Source of the DNA: Sordaria brevicollis | Taxonomy: Eukaryota; Ascomycota; Sordariomycetes; Sordariales; Sordariaceae | NCBI GenBank assembly: GCA_033439795.1 | Contig: JAUTDP010000004.1 | Coordinates: 2,604,001 to 2,668,000 of the forward strand | DNA: 64,000 nucleotides | Direction: 5' to 3' | Part shown: positions 10,754-23,400 of the stretch, in pieces | How positions within the stretch are numbered: position 1 is the first letter of the stretch | How the letters are laid out: every line of letters starts with the position of its first letter | The notes under the pieces: model-generated | Seen by the model: the letters and a program-made list of their open reading frames with translations, nothing else | Told to the model about the DNA's origin: nothing | Database searches by the model: none | Made by a program: the position numbers and the translations under genes

Positions 10754-13303
10754 TAGTAGTCCTGAACGGCGATGGGCTGCTGGTTGCGGGACAACAACCT
10801 GCATGGCGGATCGATGTCTTTGGGATATGACATAACGACACGATGGATTGGTGACAAGAAATATGGATAACAGTATCTGGAACTACAGCACAAAGATTAG
10901 ATGAGTTATGCTTTACGCAGAACATAACGATGCACGCATATTTTGATGCACAAATACTAGAAATCACAATCATACAAACTACAAGAAAAACTTGCTGTAC
11001 AACTTCCTGACGGTGGCATCCGGACTACGAATTCATCAAGACCGTGAGGCCTCACCAGACAAGTTTCCTCGACGTTAACATAGAGTTATATAACGTAGCA
11101 CTTAGCGCCACTTTATTTTTACTCTTTCATCTTACGCGAGGTTAACATCATCGACTCTTGTCCTAAACCTGCCATTGATCAACACACTGTCGATCAGCTC
11201 GTTGCCCCAATTCGGTATCTGGGCAGCCCAACTTCAGAACCGTTTATTTTGTCCACTCATGTACCAGATGCGGTGAGGACAAGCTTGAGAACCAAAAGGC
11301 AAGGGCAATCTGCAACGCTATGTTGCCGTAGATGCACCCAAGCAGCTATTATGCATACCGCACTGCCACAGCACGCGTGGCACCGACAGATACGGAATCG
11401 ATCCGTGTTTTCGTCTGCTAAAGAAAAGCACAATACCAAGTAAAACTGATTGTGTAACTCTATTAGGTACACAAGACGTTTGGATGTCCAAGAAAAGAAA
11501 CATCGGGGACAGGACAGGAAGCCTTGGCAAGGGCATAGCTACTACGTAGGTAAGTATGCGGACACTTATAAATTGTTTATTATTGGCGGACCTTAAACCG
11601 GTGTCGCCGCACTCATTGAAGACGACTGCATCCAAGAAGACAAACCCGGGATCCTCCAAGGATGAGAACATCAAGAGAGTTCATTGCTCAAGAACATCAA
11701 CAGCGAATACGCGCCCACTGGATCTGAAGTTAAAGATAGACCGCCGGCAAGGGTGGAGAGATCTGGGCACTAACACTTCAGCAGAGTGGATTTGGTGGAT
11801 TTAGTGGAGCGAGCTGTCAGCGCCAAAAGAACCCCTAAGGAGCTGTTAAGTTTCAGAAGGCATAGCGAGTAGAATATCGGGCCTTTTCTCCTGAGGAATC
11901 GGTGAAGAGACTCTCAGAAATGATGCCCGTTGAATTCTTTCGGATATAGACGTTGAAGAAACGAAGAGAAATATATTGTTCTCGTGCCTCAAGTTACCGC
12001 ATCTGTGAACACACCTCGACACTCTCGAGAAGGTGGGACAATCCCAGTTACGGCATGGCAGTGCCCTGCAGGCCCCGGACGGCGGAACGTGCATCCCTTC
12101 CTGTGAGTGGACCGGCGGGGGTCGACGACGGTCCCTGCGGCCCGCCTTGATGTAAACGGCAGGTACCTCTTCGTGCAGCGTGCTTCCCCTCGTTTTCTCA
12201 CCGCATTCGAGGACGTCCAGTCTTCTGCTCTCCTGATGGAGAGGAAGCTGAAGTGATCTTGGGACAGATACGCCATCCATAATGTTCACCATACAACTCC
12301 ATCGTGAAGGGTTTCACAACAGGTCCTGGGAAGCCCAGAACTACTTGAGCAAGTGGTGTAAGCCAGCCGGATAGTTCAGCCCCACGAAGGTACAAGGATT
12401 ATCTCGACCAACCCCCAATCCCCACAGGTCCGCGACCCCAAGAGTTCGAAGGTATCCCTGCAGGTACCTCTTTACGATGTCTGGAAACAAGAGCAGCAAC
12501 TCCCGTCCAAGGGAAGGGAAAGAAAGAAGGAATTGAGTGAATGATAGTTGAGCCGTTCAGGAACACAATGGATTCCTTGATGAACCGCCCTGGATAAGGA
12601 CGAATCAGGCCCATCATTCTTGAGGTAGCCTTCAACTGAAGCGTCAACCAACAGTCGCAATGGACAAGTCTGGGCAGGTATCATCGTAGGCTTTCTTCGT
12701 ACATACCGGGGGGCGAGGCGAGAAAGGAAAGTACTGAATGTACCTGAGCGGCGAAGGTCACATCTGACGAACGAACGAACGAACGAGAAATGCCAAGTTT
12801 TCTTCTTCCCACCGACCGGGCAACTGCGCAAGAAACTACTGCGGCTATCCATTCTTCCCGTCTGTCTGTTCTCGTTCGTCTCTCTTCAGTTCTTTCCTTC
12901 CTCTTCCCCAAAACAACTTTCATTTTGTCCCTTCCCTGTCCTTTCGTAACTCCATCTTCGCGTCGCGGTCAATTTCCCCCTCTCGAGTCTCGACATCCTT
13001 CCCCCGTTACGCGCCACCCATTGTATATGCGACCTCGTCCTTGACCTTTCTACGAACAAGCCTATTGTTTGGACGCTCTTGACACTTCGAGTATTGGAAT
13101 ACCGGCTTTCGTCTCATCACAGCTGAACTGGGCGACAACGACGAAATATCATCTTATTACTCAGACAACACAATAATTTGTACGACCTCGACTCACATAC
13201 GTTACCTCGTATCGAATAATCCCATTTTTGAGAGCCCAAAGGCGCGCGGCTTCCATCTCACCTACTCGACTCGTCTACATAACGCGACGGGATCGAGTAG
13301 CGC
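10754..13303. other. Intergenic 2.5 kb, long upstream region of the sensor gene
   Basis: I see no convincing gene. The last 600 bp is C/T-rich with several short upstream ATGs, as in long leaders of fungal regulatory or cell-wall genes. The minus-strand frame at 11846-12292 has no recognisable features. Confidence 0.5.
12767..12786. repeat. (ACGA)n microsatellite
   Basis: About five copies of a 4-bp ACGA/CGAA unit lie in the upstream region of the sensor gene. Confidence 0.85.
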
Positions 13304-14842
13304 ATGCGACGAACCATGAGAACGGACTTCTTCCATCGCTTACCGCCACCAACGGCCATCCTTCTTCTCGCCAGTCTTCTCGACAGCACAGCAGACGCCC
13401 ATGTCGCCCTTCCACCACAACCAACCGTCACCGTAGCGCACTACGCTCTCGATGTTATCTCATGGCCACTCGTTCTCCCCACAGCTGCGCCCTTGAGTCC
13501 CTTCGATTTAACCAAGAGGCAAGCGGGAAACACCATCTGCGGCTACATCGGCGGGCTGTCCGCGCTTCCAGCGACATGTAGCGCAGGATCGCATTGCGTC
13601 TTGGACACCGCGCACCAGGTTATTGGCTGTTGTCCGGATGGGGCCGCCACATGTACTTCGGGAGTGTTCACGGCGTGCGTGGATGGGAACAGTGGGCCGC
13701 AGTCAGAGGTGAACCCTTACGTGTTTACGTGTACGGGGCGTCAAGTGTGCTACAAGAATTTGTTCGAGGGAGGAGCGTCGCAGTTCGGGTGTGGTACGGC
13801 GATCGACCAGGCGACGAGTGTTTACACTACGGCGAACGGGCTGGCGGGGGCGATCACTCACTCGCAGATATCGGTGCCCTTGACGAGAACTGCTAGTCGA
13901 CTTAGCACGCCGACGACGTTGGGTGTTGTTAGCAGCACTAGCGCCAGCACGTCCCGGACATCCTCGACGGAATCTTCAACATCGACGACGGAGTCCTCAT
14001 CTTCAACCGAGAGCAGCATAAGCAGCACATCAACCACCATTGCCTCCTCTTCCACGGCATCAACCGAACCCTCCAAAACCCCCGAAGCACCACCAGGCAA
14101 AGACTCCACCAAAGCTCGCACCGGCGCCATAGTAGGCGGCACCCTAGGCGGTATCGCCGCTCTCGCCCTCCTCGGCGCCCTCGTCTTCTGGTTCCTCCGG
14201 CGCAAACGCAACGCCAACTCACGCACCGGACCCGGCCGCCCCGGCATCAACGGGAAATACATCAGCTCTCCCACGCCAGGACCCAACAGCGGTTTTGCAG
14301 CCGTAAGCCAAGACCCCGACGCCTACGAGACCGGGCCGGCTCCGGGTTACTTGGCTGCTCCTCCTGTTGCCCAGACGACACCTTATAACACTAGTCGGGA
14401 TTTCTCCAGCGATTTAAACGCCGGCGGTCCTTCACCTTATGCCTACACCGGTGCCGCTGGGGTAGCTGGTGCTGCCGCTCCGATGGCCGAAGTTGCTTCG
14501 CCGGGACATGTGCGCCAGAATTCATACCCGCCTGCGGAGGGATATCATTACCCAGGCCAGTTCCCGGCTGCGTACGCCGGCGGAGCGGCAAGTAGGAAAA
14601 GCAAGCTGGAGCCGGATCAGGTGCCCCTAACCAGGGAAATTGATGATTTTTCGCAGAGCTTCAACCAGGCGCTGGGGAGGATTGATGAGGGTGGGAGCAG
14701 CATGGAGACTGGACGTGATAGCAATATTGGAGGCGGTGCGGGCAGTGATGCTGGAGGTGGAAGTAATACTGTGGGCAATGGAATGTCGAGGCCGTTGTGG
14801 CAGCAGAATCGGAGGCAGAGTCGGAATTTGATGTGGATGTAG
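13304..14842 (+). CDS. Mid2-like single-pass plasma-membrane wall sensor
   Basis: A single exon encodes 512 residues. A second ATG at 13316 has the better context (AACC before it) and would shorten the product by four residues. The order is: hydrophobic signal peptide (AILLLASLLDSTADA), KR processing-like site, Cys-rich extracellular part with CGYIGGLSALPATC, HCVLD, GCCPDG and FGCGTA, a Ser/Thr-rich stalk likely to be O-mannosylated, one membrane span at about residues 273-297 (GGIAALALLGALVFWFL) closed by RRKR, and a low-complexity cytoplasmic tail rich in Pro, Gly and Tyr. This architecture is that of fungal Mid2/Wsc-type sensors that report wall stress to the MAPK cascade. The ectodomain is not a WSC domain by eye. 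The sensor role is inferred from architecture only. Confidence 0.8.
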   Translation: MRRTMRTDFFHRLPPPTAILLLASLLDSTADAHVALPPQPTVTVAHYALDVISWPLVLPTAAPLSPFDLTKRQAGNTICGYIGGLSALPATCSAGSHCVLDTAHQVIGCCPDGAATCTSGVFTACVDGNSGPQSEVNPYVFTCTGRQVCYKNLFEGGASQFGCGTAIDQATSVYTTANGLAGAITHSQISVPLTRTASRLSTPTTLGVVSSTSASTSRTSSTESSTSTTESSSSTESSISSTSTTIASSSTASTEPSKTPEAPPGKDSTKARTGAIVGGTLGGIAALALLGALVFWFLRRKRNANSRTGPGRPGINGKYISSPTPGPNSGFAAVSQDPDAYETGPAPGYLAAPPVAQTTPYNTSRDFSSDLNAGGPSPYAYTGAAGVAGAAAPMAEVASPGHVRQNSYPPAEGYHYPGQFPAAYAGGAASRKSKLEPDQVPLTREIDDFSQSFNQALGRIDEGGSSMETGRDSNIGGGAGSDAGGGSNTVGNGMSRPLWQQNRRQSRNLMWM

Positions 14843-15308
14843 GATTGATTCGTGTTGGGTTTCAGGTTCTAGCTGTTTCGCGAGCAGGCTTTCGGACTGC
14901 TTGGGTTGGAAAGGTTATGGCGACATGGCGAAGGAGTTTTTGTTTTGTCAGCTTTCAAAGACTCGATCAATGGGTTGGCTTACCATTCATTTTGTTTGGA
15001 TTATGGGTGCCTTTGGTCTATCCGGTTTCAATATACGGGAAGGATGGAGTTGAAGGGCGTGGTTCTGGGAAACTGAATTCAGTGTTTGGAAAGGGAGTGG
15101 AGAATGGCTGATTATTATCACCATAGTTAATGAGCAATGTCATAGAATGAGTGTACAAAAGAAGGTGTACGAGATAACGAATACATATTTAACCTTATTA
15201 ATCAAGACAGACTCCCGAGTTCTGGAATCATCCACGAACACACACACGCCTTGAAGATGACACCGAGGCTGATAACAAGAAGCTTGACTACGGACGATCT
15301 GCAGTGAA
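14843..15308. other. 3' flank of the sensor gene
   Basis: Normal-composition sequence between the sensor stop codon and the pogo element; no gene seen. Confidence 0.5.
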
Positions 15309-15310
15309 TA

Positions 15311-15406
15311 CCCGTGGGTTTTAGAGGCGCTCGCTTAAGAAACCCCCTCTCCTATAGAGAGTGGGGAAAAAAAATGCCGGACACCCTAAAATTGCCGGAC
15401 AATCTT
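15311..15406 (+). repeat. Left terminal inverted repeat of the pogo-like element
   Basis: The outer 17 bp pair with the right end. After a divergent spacer, the block from 15361 (GTGGGGAAAAAAAATGCCGG onward) pairs with 18317-18362. A palindrome CTCTCCTATAGAGAG lies in the spacer. Confidence 0.85.
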
Positions 15407-18316
15407 GGTATATAAACTTATTTTATTTTATTAACGAACCGTATTAAAATAGAAACCACGTAATATATTTTACCTTTTTTTAAGCCGTTATACTATTTTA
15501 CTTACTTACTAATAATTTATTTATATCCTATTTATAATATTTCGAATTTATTTTCTTCCTAATATATTTTAATTAATAATTACCGCCGAAATAAGCCTGC
15601 TAAATTCGCAAAAGGAACCCGCGACCGTACGCGCCGCTAAGTAATTCTTTACTACTTACGTCCGATATAAAAGGTAACGATCTTTAAAAACGTCGTTTAG
15701 TACTAAAGAACCGAACTTTCGTAATACCGTGCGTATATTTAAGTACGGTAAGAATTAAATTTAAAAGTATTATAAGTTGTTAGAGGAATGGAGTATATTA
15801 ACTTAGAGCCTTCGTAACCGGGGGAAACCTTTAAACCTTAATACCGCGGAAGATAATATTATCGAAGTATATATATATTAATTAATCGAATTTAGGTTTT
15901 TTATTAATAAAAATTTATTAATTAATATTGTAAATAAATTACGCGTACGCTATACCCTATTTAAAGGTAAGGTTAGTAAGAATTAGTATTTATAATAGAA
16001 ATAAAATTATTTTTAATTTAAAATTTTAAAGGTTAAATTAATAAAAATAAGGCGATTTTTTACGGAATAATAGATAAAGGCGGTAATAAAATTCTTCGAA
16101 ATAAACGATAAAACTATTAAAGAATTTCGGATTACGACGTCGAATTATTAAAATGCCGATAAATATAATTACCGTATAATAATATTAGCGGATAATTTTA
16201 AAATTTTAGTAATTAAAAAGGAGAAGAAGAAACGGGTAAATCGATAATTTAATATTAGAAAATTATTAATAAATTATTAATTATATAAATTATAGTTAAA
16301 AGTATTTAATTTTGTAAATAAGGAATTTATTACCCTTATCGGCGGCGGTAACGCTATTAGTAATTATTTACTTCCCTTCGTTATTTTTAAATAATAACCG
16401 TCTTTTAATATAATTAATAATAACTTCGACGGCGACGCGCGCTTTATTCAATTTAATACCGCGTTTAATAATACGGTTATTATAATAGATTAGATTCGCT
16501 ATTTTAATAAATACTTTTAGAAATATTATATAAAGGTATAACGCCGCGGGGTTACTACCGATTTTATTAAATAGTTTAATTATAACGAAATAGGATATAA
16601 CGTTGAATTCGATATTTATAATTATTTAAAAAATATTAATACCGAATATTTAATAAAGATTATTACCCCGCCCAATAAAAGGATTTACCGTATATTTATA
16701 TTCGACTCCTTTTCTAACTATTATAACTTCGAATTCTACGAATATTATTTATAATATAATATTATTTTAATTTTCCTTCCCCCGTATATATTATACTTTT
16801 TATAACCAATAAATATAAGGGTATTTTAACCGTTAAAAATAATATATTAGCACAAATTTAAAAATTATATTCGAAGAGGGGAATTATTAATATCGAAGGA
16901 ATAATTTATATCGGGGTTACAAATATATTTATTATACAATTTCTAATCCTTATATATTAATTAATAATATTATTAATAGGATATTTAGAATTAAAGCTTT
17001 AAAGTATTGAACGTTATTTTTAGATTTGAAAAAATTAGTCTTTTCTTATCGAATCCTACGCGTATATTCAAATCGTTAAAGGATAAGGCATTTAAAATAA
17101 TTATTATTACCTACCTCGAAATAATATTAAAAATAGACCGCTAAACTGCAATAAAATAAGGCCTATTTTAATTTAAAAAATTAATCGAATTACAGAACTC
17201 CCTAATAAAAAAAGTATTTAAATATATAAAAGTTGTAGTTAATAAAAAATTATTTATTTACGATTATTTAGAAAAATTTATAATCGATAAAAAACGTTAA
17301 TTAAAAATATTTAATATTAAAAAGACCTGTAAACGCTTCGTAAAGCCGGAAAGTAACGTTATAATTAATTTAATTATTTAATAAATCCGTTATATATAAG
17401 AAATTAAGGAATAAAAGGAAGTAGAAATACTTCGTAAGTAGGAATTGAAGGTTATTAATGTTATAGTTAAAAAAAAAGAGAAAAAATTTAAAGAAGAATA
17501 AGATAAATAGAAACGTATCCTAAAAAATAAAATCGCCGGCGTTAACGGTCGCCTTTATATACGTATATTCTAAAAATATTTTATCGAAATTAAATAAAAC
17601 GCTAATTTTATCCCTTTTAATCCTATTTATCCGTTTTAAATTAATGATAGTAAGCGTAAATTTACCTTCTTTATTAACGGGCCCTTTATTTAAATATTAA
17701 AATTTATAAGGAGGGTATTTCGAAATATACTAATTATTAAAAAAAGCTTACCTCTCCCTAATAATAATATTAAATTTACAAGTATAAATAACCTTACCCT
17801 ATTAAATTTTTCTAGTAACGAAAATAACGATAATTAAAAGGATAAAGATAATAGAAATAATAATAAAGAAAATAAATAAGAATTCCCTACCCTCCTTAAA
17901 TTTTATAAAATAATTCTAATAATATTAAAGATTAAATTCTCATTTACGTTAATTTACGGTAATAATCTAACCCCCTTTATAAGGGTATTTACGTATATTA
18001 AAATTAATCGTTTAATAAATAATTAGAAGTATAGCCTAATTAAGAAATTAAAAAATATAAAGGGAAAAGAGGAAGGAAGAGGGGGGGGCTTTTTTAAAGT
18101 ATAACTACCCCTATCTATACTAATACTAATATAAGTATTATTTCTAATAGAGAATATTATAAAACCCTTATTAGAATTTCTAATAACCTAATCGAGTAAT
18201 TTATAGTTAATTTATTACGAAACTTATTATAATTGTTTTATTTCTATTCGAATTTGTAAGCGGATTTAATATGGTGTTTCGATAGTTTTGGTGCGTTTCC
18301 CCAGTTAAAACGTACT

Positions 18317-18413
18317 AAGATTATCCGGCAATTTTAGGGTATCCGGTATTTTTTTTCCCCACTCTCCGCAGGAGGGTGGGTTTAAGTTACTCCGCCACCT
18401 CTAAACCCACGGG
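18317..18413 (-). repeat. Right terminal inverted repeat of the pogo-like element
   Basis: This is the reverse complement of the left terminus. In the inner block the differences are C-to-T changes in a CA context or their complement, as expected of RIP. The element ends ...AAACCCACGGG, followed by TA. Confidence 0.85.
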
Positions 18414-18415
18414 TA

Positions 18416-19040
18416 ACTCGCATCTAGAAAATCGGACTCCACGAACCTATCAAAAGTCTCCGGCTCTAACTCCGAAGCTGTTTGTGCCTGGCTTCCCCTC
18501 AATTGCTGAGCACCTTACTGTCTTCCAGAAGGCGTTTTCGGTCATTTTGCCCGTATGTAAGACATGTCGTCATTAAAAAAGGCGTCCCTGATAAACCAAA
18601 TGGTTGACAGTTCAAGCAAAAGGCGTCGGTCTTGCCAATTGACTGATTAGTGAACATTTATCTTTAGAGCAAGTCGTCGACAGTTTGTTGAAGCCAAACG
18701 AAAGGTGTTGCTGAGAAATCAACATCCCAAGATCGACTTTGGGTGGGGTTGCTCCGCTATAGTTTAGGTGTAGAAAAGTCTTGGCAGTGACGTATTAGAG
18801 ACTTTTCTCCACGCGCCTTTTTGAACCTCCCTTTTGGGGTATACAAGTCGTCAACATCACTACAACATCATTGAATTGAGGATTAAAAGATAAATAGCTG
18901 CTCATCTGTCTTCCATTTTGTGAAAGGTCTCATTTCATTCACACAGACTCAAAACATCTAGCCTTGAGCAATAAGTCTACCAGACCAATTACAATACCAA
19001 ACTACAATAACACCAAAACACAACTATCACCAACATCACC
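18416..19040. other. Promoter region of the Hsp31-like gene
   Basis: No gene seen. It contains a TATA-like GGTATACAAG about 200 bp before the start codon and an A/C-rich leader ending CACCATGAC. Confidence 0.45.
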
Positions 19041-19841
19041 ATGACTGCCCCCAAGGTCCTCGTCGTCCTCACCTCCCACACCAAGCTCGGTGACACCGGC
19101 AAGCCAACGGGTTGGTACTTGGTATGTTTTTCCCCCCTTCCCATCTTTCCACCACCAGCGCATAGCTAACCCCCCCTTTCAAAGTCCGAATTCGCCCACC
19201 CCTACTCCGTCCTCTCCGCCGCCTCCGTCTCCCTCACCGTCGCCTCCCCTGCCGGCGGCCACTCCGCCGTCGACCCCTCCTCCATCGACGCCGCCAAAGA
19301 CGACTCCATCTCCACCAACTTCCTCAATTCCGAGTCAACCAAGCCCCTTTTCGAATCCACCCGCCCCCTTTCCGAGTTCGTGGGTAACCCCTCCGCCATC
19401 GCCCCTTACTCCGCCATTTTCTTCCCCGGCGGTCACGGCCCCATGTTCGACTTGTCTATCTCCCCGGAATCTCAGCAGCTGGTTCGTGAATTCTGGGATG
19501 CCGGAAAGGTTGTTGCAGCTGTTTGCCACGGTCCTGCTGCTTTGGCGAACGTTAAGCTTAGCGATGGGAGTCTTTTGTTGCAGGGGAGGAAGGTTACCGG
19601 TTTCACGAATGCGGAGGAGGATCAAGTTGGTTTGAGCTCTGCTATGCCTTTCCTGCTGGAGGATAAGTTGAGGGAGGCGGTCGGGGATGAGGGCAAGTTT
19701 GAGAAGGCGGAACAGCCGTGGGGGGAGAAGGTGGTTGTTGATGCTGGTGGAAGGCTGATTACGGGGCAGAACCCGGCTAGCGCGAAGGGTGTTGGGGAGG
19801 CGATTTTGAGGGTTATTACCTCTCCGCTCGAGCAGCACTAG
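19041..19841 (+). CDS. Hsp31-like DJ-1/PfpI family protein (glyoxalase III type)
   Basis: Two exons, 19041-19121 and 19185-19841, flank a 63-nt intron (donor GTATGT, branch GCTAAC, acceptor AAAG). The product is 245 residues, close to yeast Hsp31. It starts with PKVLVVLTSHTKLGDTGKPT. The catalytic features are intact: Glu29 in SEFAHPY, the nucleophile elbow Cys141-His142 in AAVCHGPAAL, and FFPGGHGPM. The DJ-1/Hsp31 family acts as chaperones and as glutathione-independent glyoxalases that convert methylglyoxal to lactate, in cytosol and mitochondria. There is no targeting signal. It lies just right of the pogo element and is not itself RIP-affected. It converges with the large Gln-rich gene. 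Confidence 0.92.
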
Positions 19842-20472
19842 ATGTCCGAAGGCATCGTCAGTCAGATAGGGGATTGAGATTTTAAATGGGTTGAACGGCG
19901 GAGGCAGAGGGAATTGGAATCTGTGGTGGGATATGAAGTTATAAACGGATGATAGATCTCTTTTTTTTCAGTTTCTTTATGATCATTCTTTCATATGACG
20001 GCCGTCACAACTGAATAGATATGTTTTTCTCAATTTTATCATTGAATTTGATTTCGCTAGCAAGGTGATTTGATGTGATGATGTTAAATACAAGATTATA
20101 CAAACAGAGCTATGCTTCCGCTTTCAACGCTGGGGTATATGTGGCCAAGAGGCCCAAACAAGACCCTGTGTACGCCTGATTCCAATGTGTTGACAGTCTT
20201 TGACGTCCAAACCTGATGCAGACCCCCTTTACCCTGTTATGACAATCCGTAGCCAAGCCCTTGAGAAGTTCAATTCCATGAAGCCAAACCGTCATCAAAA
20301 GCAGTTAATGCCAACCCGGGTATCTGGTCCAAAGCGCCCACTCTCCCAAGACCGCCTTGTAATGCAAGACAAAAGAAAGGTTCCTCCTTGAAGAAATCCG
20401 TCTCTCTCTCACTCACTAGCAGCAAGACCGCCAGTAGTCTAAGCGCCAGTACTGCCCATGACAACATCAGCG
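19842..20472. other. Convergent 3' region
   Basis: This lies between the convergent Hsp31-like and Gln-rich genes. AT-rich 3' sequence near 19960-20100; no gene seen. Confidence 0.5.
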
Positions 20473-23400
20473 TCATCGGCAGCCACCATCAGCCAGAGCC
20501 TTACCACCAGCAGTACCATCTTGACCACCAGTGTCAGCACCACCATCAATCCTAGCATTCTCCTTCCCAGCGGGCATCCCCGCAAGCCTCTCCACTGTCT
20601 CTCTCGCCTCCTTCGCACTCGCATCCTCCGGATCATCCTCAATACCTAACTCCGTCACTATCTTCTCTCCCCAGGGGTACTCCGTCCACTCCAACATCTT
20701 TGTCCGAATCTCCCAAAGCATTTCATACAAGAGATCGACCATCGGAAACAGCGGGTTCGTCGGGTTCATCTCTCCGGGACCAAACGCCGAACCTTTAAGG
20801 CAATCATTGCACTTGCCGCTGTATTGGTTCAGCATGGCGTCCGACATCCGATACTTGCCGCGACGCTCGTGCTGGACGGCTTTCATGATGTCGAAGACCT
20901 GGTGCAGGGCCATGCCGTGGGTGAGTTTGGAGTGGGAGCCATGGTAGGTGGTTGGGTCGATTGTGGGGAGGGTAGGGTCGATGTAGGGGTATGATGGGTT
21001 GGTGTCTGTGTTGTTGGTTTCGGGGTTGGTAGGTTTCTTGGGGGGGACACGAAGACCGAGGCCCTTGACGACGTGCATCAGGCAGCCGGTGCGCTTGGCC
21101 TGGCATGTTTTGTTGCGGCAGCCGCCGTTGCGTTGGCCGTTCTGGATGCGGTTGTTCCAGGTTTTCGCGGTGTTGGAGACTACGGGGAGGAGGTAATTGA
21201 CGGTTTTGGCGCGGGTGGAGACGATGGCGTCTGTTTGGGGTGGTTAGTAACTTTGTCAACAACATAAGGGGGGAAAGGGGGGAAAGAAAGAACATACCAA
21301 TAGTCTCCTCCCCAATCAAGCTCCTATTCAACACCCCTCCCTTGCCAGGCTTCTTCACCACCCACTTGCCGGCCGCATCCTTATCCACGCTACACAAATA
21401 CGACAGCCTGCTGACCAGCATCCTCCACTCGTTCATCCAAGTAAAGTTCTTGCACGCCTCGAGCGCTTTCTCCCACTTGTTCTTCCTCACCTCGAGGCCC
21501 TTCTCATCAACCTCATCAAACAGATCCTCCGTCATCGCATTTCCGTGCCAATACTTCTCCACGTCGTCTTGCGTGTCGACACCATTGGTATCCAGCACTG
21601 GGATGGCGACTTGCCCGATGAATAACACCATGCACTTCCTCAACCACTCCACGTACTCCTTTCTCATTCCCAAAGCAGGTTGCAGGTTGGAAAGCCGGAA
21701 GATGGTCTCCACGCAAGTAGCTGTCTCGCCTGACTTGGCCGGGTCGTCGAGGAGGCGGAGAAGTCGGCAAAAGGCGTCCATGTGGCTGTCGGGTTTCTCG
21801 CCGGGGAGGTTGGAGAGGTCATAGGGACTACGACCGGGGGTGGTGAGGACTTCGTTGAAGTTGATGTAAGCGGTGTTGGGGAAGGGCGAGGTAGTGATGG
21901 TGGGAGGGAGGTGTAAGTACTCGAGGGTACTGCGGCGCACGCGGAACTTGTGTAGTCGGTCCTGTTGGCCGAAGACGCAGTAGAGCTCACAGTCACCTTG
22001 GTGGGAGATGATGGTTAAGTTTGCGGGCTTGCTCAGTATGGAGGCGTCCACGTTCGGGATGGCAGGAGGTAGGTCGGGGAAAGTTGGCAGCGGCTGAGGG
22101 GTGGGCGGCTGGAGGGTACCAGTAGGTCTTGTTGAAGCTTGAACGGCAGTAGTTTGGGCCTGGGGTGAAACCTGATTAGGACGTTGCACTGAAATCTGAG
22201 GAGCAGTTTGAGCTTTCTGCTGCGCCGGTTTCTGTGCTTGTTGCGGCCCGTGAGCCTGCTGCTGGACCTGTTGGAGAGCTTGCTGCTGAGCATTATGAAC
22301 AGCTTGCTGATGAACGGATTGCAAGGCTGGTTTCTGGGCCTGATGTTGAATTCTTGCTTCGGTCTGTTGCTGAAGAGTATTCTGGGCATGTTGTAGAAGG
22401 TGTTGCTGCGCTTGTTGCTGCACTTTATCATGACCAGCACTCGGAACATGTTGATGGGCAGCATTTTGAACAGCTTGTTGGCTCTGCTGAATGGGCCTCT
22501 GAGTCTGGTTTATAGCTTGTTGCTGTTGAACCTGTTGCTCTTGAGCCTGGTGCTGCTGGGTTTTATACTGAGCCTGGTGTTGCTGGACGAGACCCAGACC
22601 CTGTTGCTGAACGAGACTCTGGCGCTGCTGAACCAGGTGCTGTTGCACTTGTTGCTGGGCCTGATATTTAGCCCTTGCCTCAGCCTGTTGAAGATCGTTC
22701 TGAGCCGGTTGCAGAAACAGTTGCTGTGCCTGCTCTTGGGCCTTCTTCTGAGCAGAAGTCAGAGCCTGGTGTTGAACAGCATGATTAGCTGGATACTGAA
22801 GAACTGGCTGACTTGTTTGTTGAGGACTAAGAGCATGGCGCTGAGCCTGATTCTGAGCAAGGTGTTGAGCCTGATGTTGCTGAGCGGAATTCTGAGCATG
22901 GTTCTGAGCTTGTTGCTGCTGAACGGGACTTGGGCTTTGCTGTTGAACAGAAGTCTGAGCCTGCTTTGGAGCTTGTTGCTGAGCATGGTGCTGAGCCTGA
23001 TGTTGCTGTTGAACGGGACTCTGGGCCTGATATTGCTGCTGAGGCTGTTGCAGCTTAGCCCTGAATTGCTCAGTGAGGAATTGAGATCGTTGACGAGCTT
23101 GTTCCTGCCGAGGTTGTTGCTGAGCCAGCTCCTGAGCCTGTTGCGGGTTCTGAACGGAGTTCGGAGCCTGGCCCTGAGGCTGTTGCTGTTGAGCCTGTCG
23201 CTCCTGAGCTGGATGCTGCTGGGCTTGTGGCAGCTGAACGGAACTCTTAGCCTTCTGCTGAGGCTGCTGGTGGGCCTGTTGTTGCAAAACGGGACTCTGA
23301 GCCTGCTGCTGAATGGAATTTTGAACCTGATACCCAGTTTCTTGCTGTTGAGGTTGTTGCTGAGCCTGTACCTGAGCAGCATTCGGAACTTGGGGTTGAG

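Larger units (their letters stand above)
15311..18413 (+). mobile_element. RIP-decayed pogo/Fot-type (Tc1/mariner superfamily) DNA transposon
   Basis: The element is 3103 bp and flanked by a TA duplication (15309-15310 and 18414-18415). It has inverted termini beginning CCCGTGGGTTT. One decayed plus-strand frame still shows a DDE_1 transposase: first Asp in NADKYNY at 16158, second Asp in IFIFDSF at 16704, and an Asn where the third Asp is expected at 16812, within a block that reads LPP...P...GVF-like at 16776-16826. The spacing (35 residues between second and third) fits pogo/Fot elements. A Lys/Glu-rich tail at about 17440-17520 stays in the same frame. The element is longer than Fot1 (about 1.9 kb) and has a large C-terminal extension. 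Many TAA/TAG stops and a near absence of CA/TG show heavy RIP, so it cannot encode an active protein. Confidence 0.88.

Noticed and set aside
9995..10804. 269-codon minus-strand frame inside the TRP channel gene
   Set aside because: Antisense of well-supported channel exons; Arg-rich low-complexity translation without domain signature.
11846..12292. 148-codon minus-strand frame between the channel and sensor genes
   Set aside because: No signal, domain or exon logic; composition matches non-coding neighbours.
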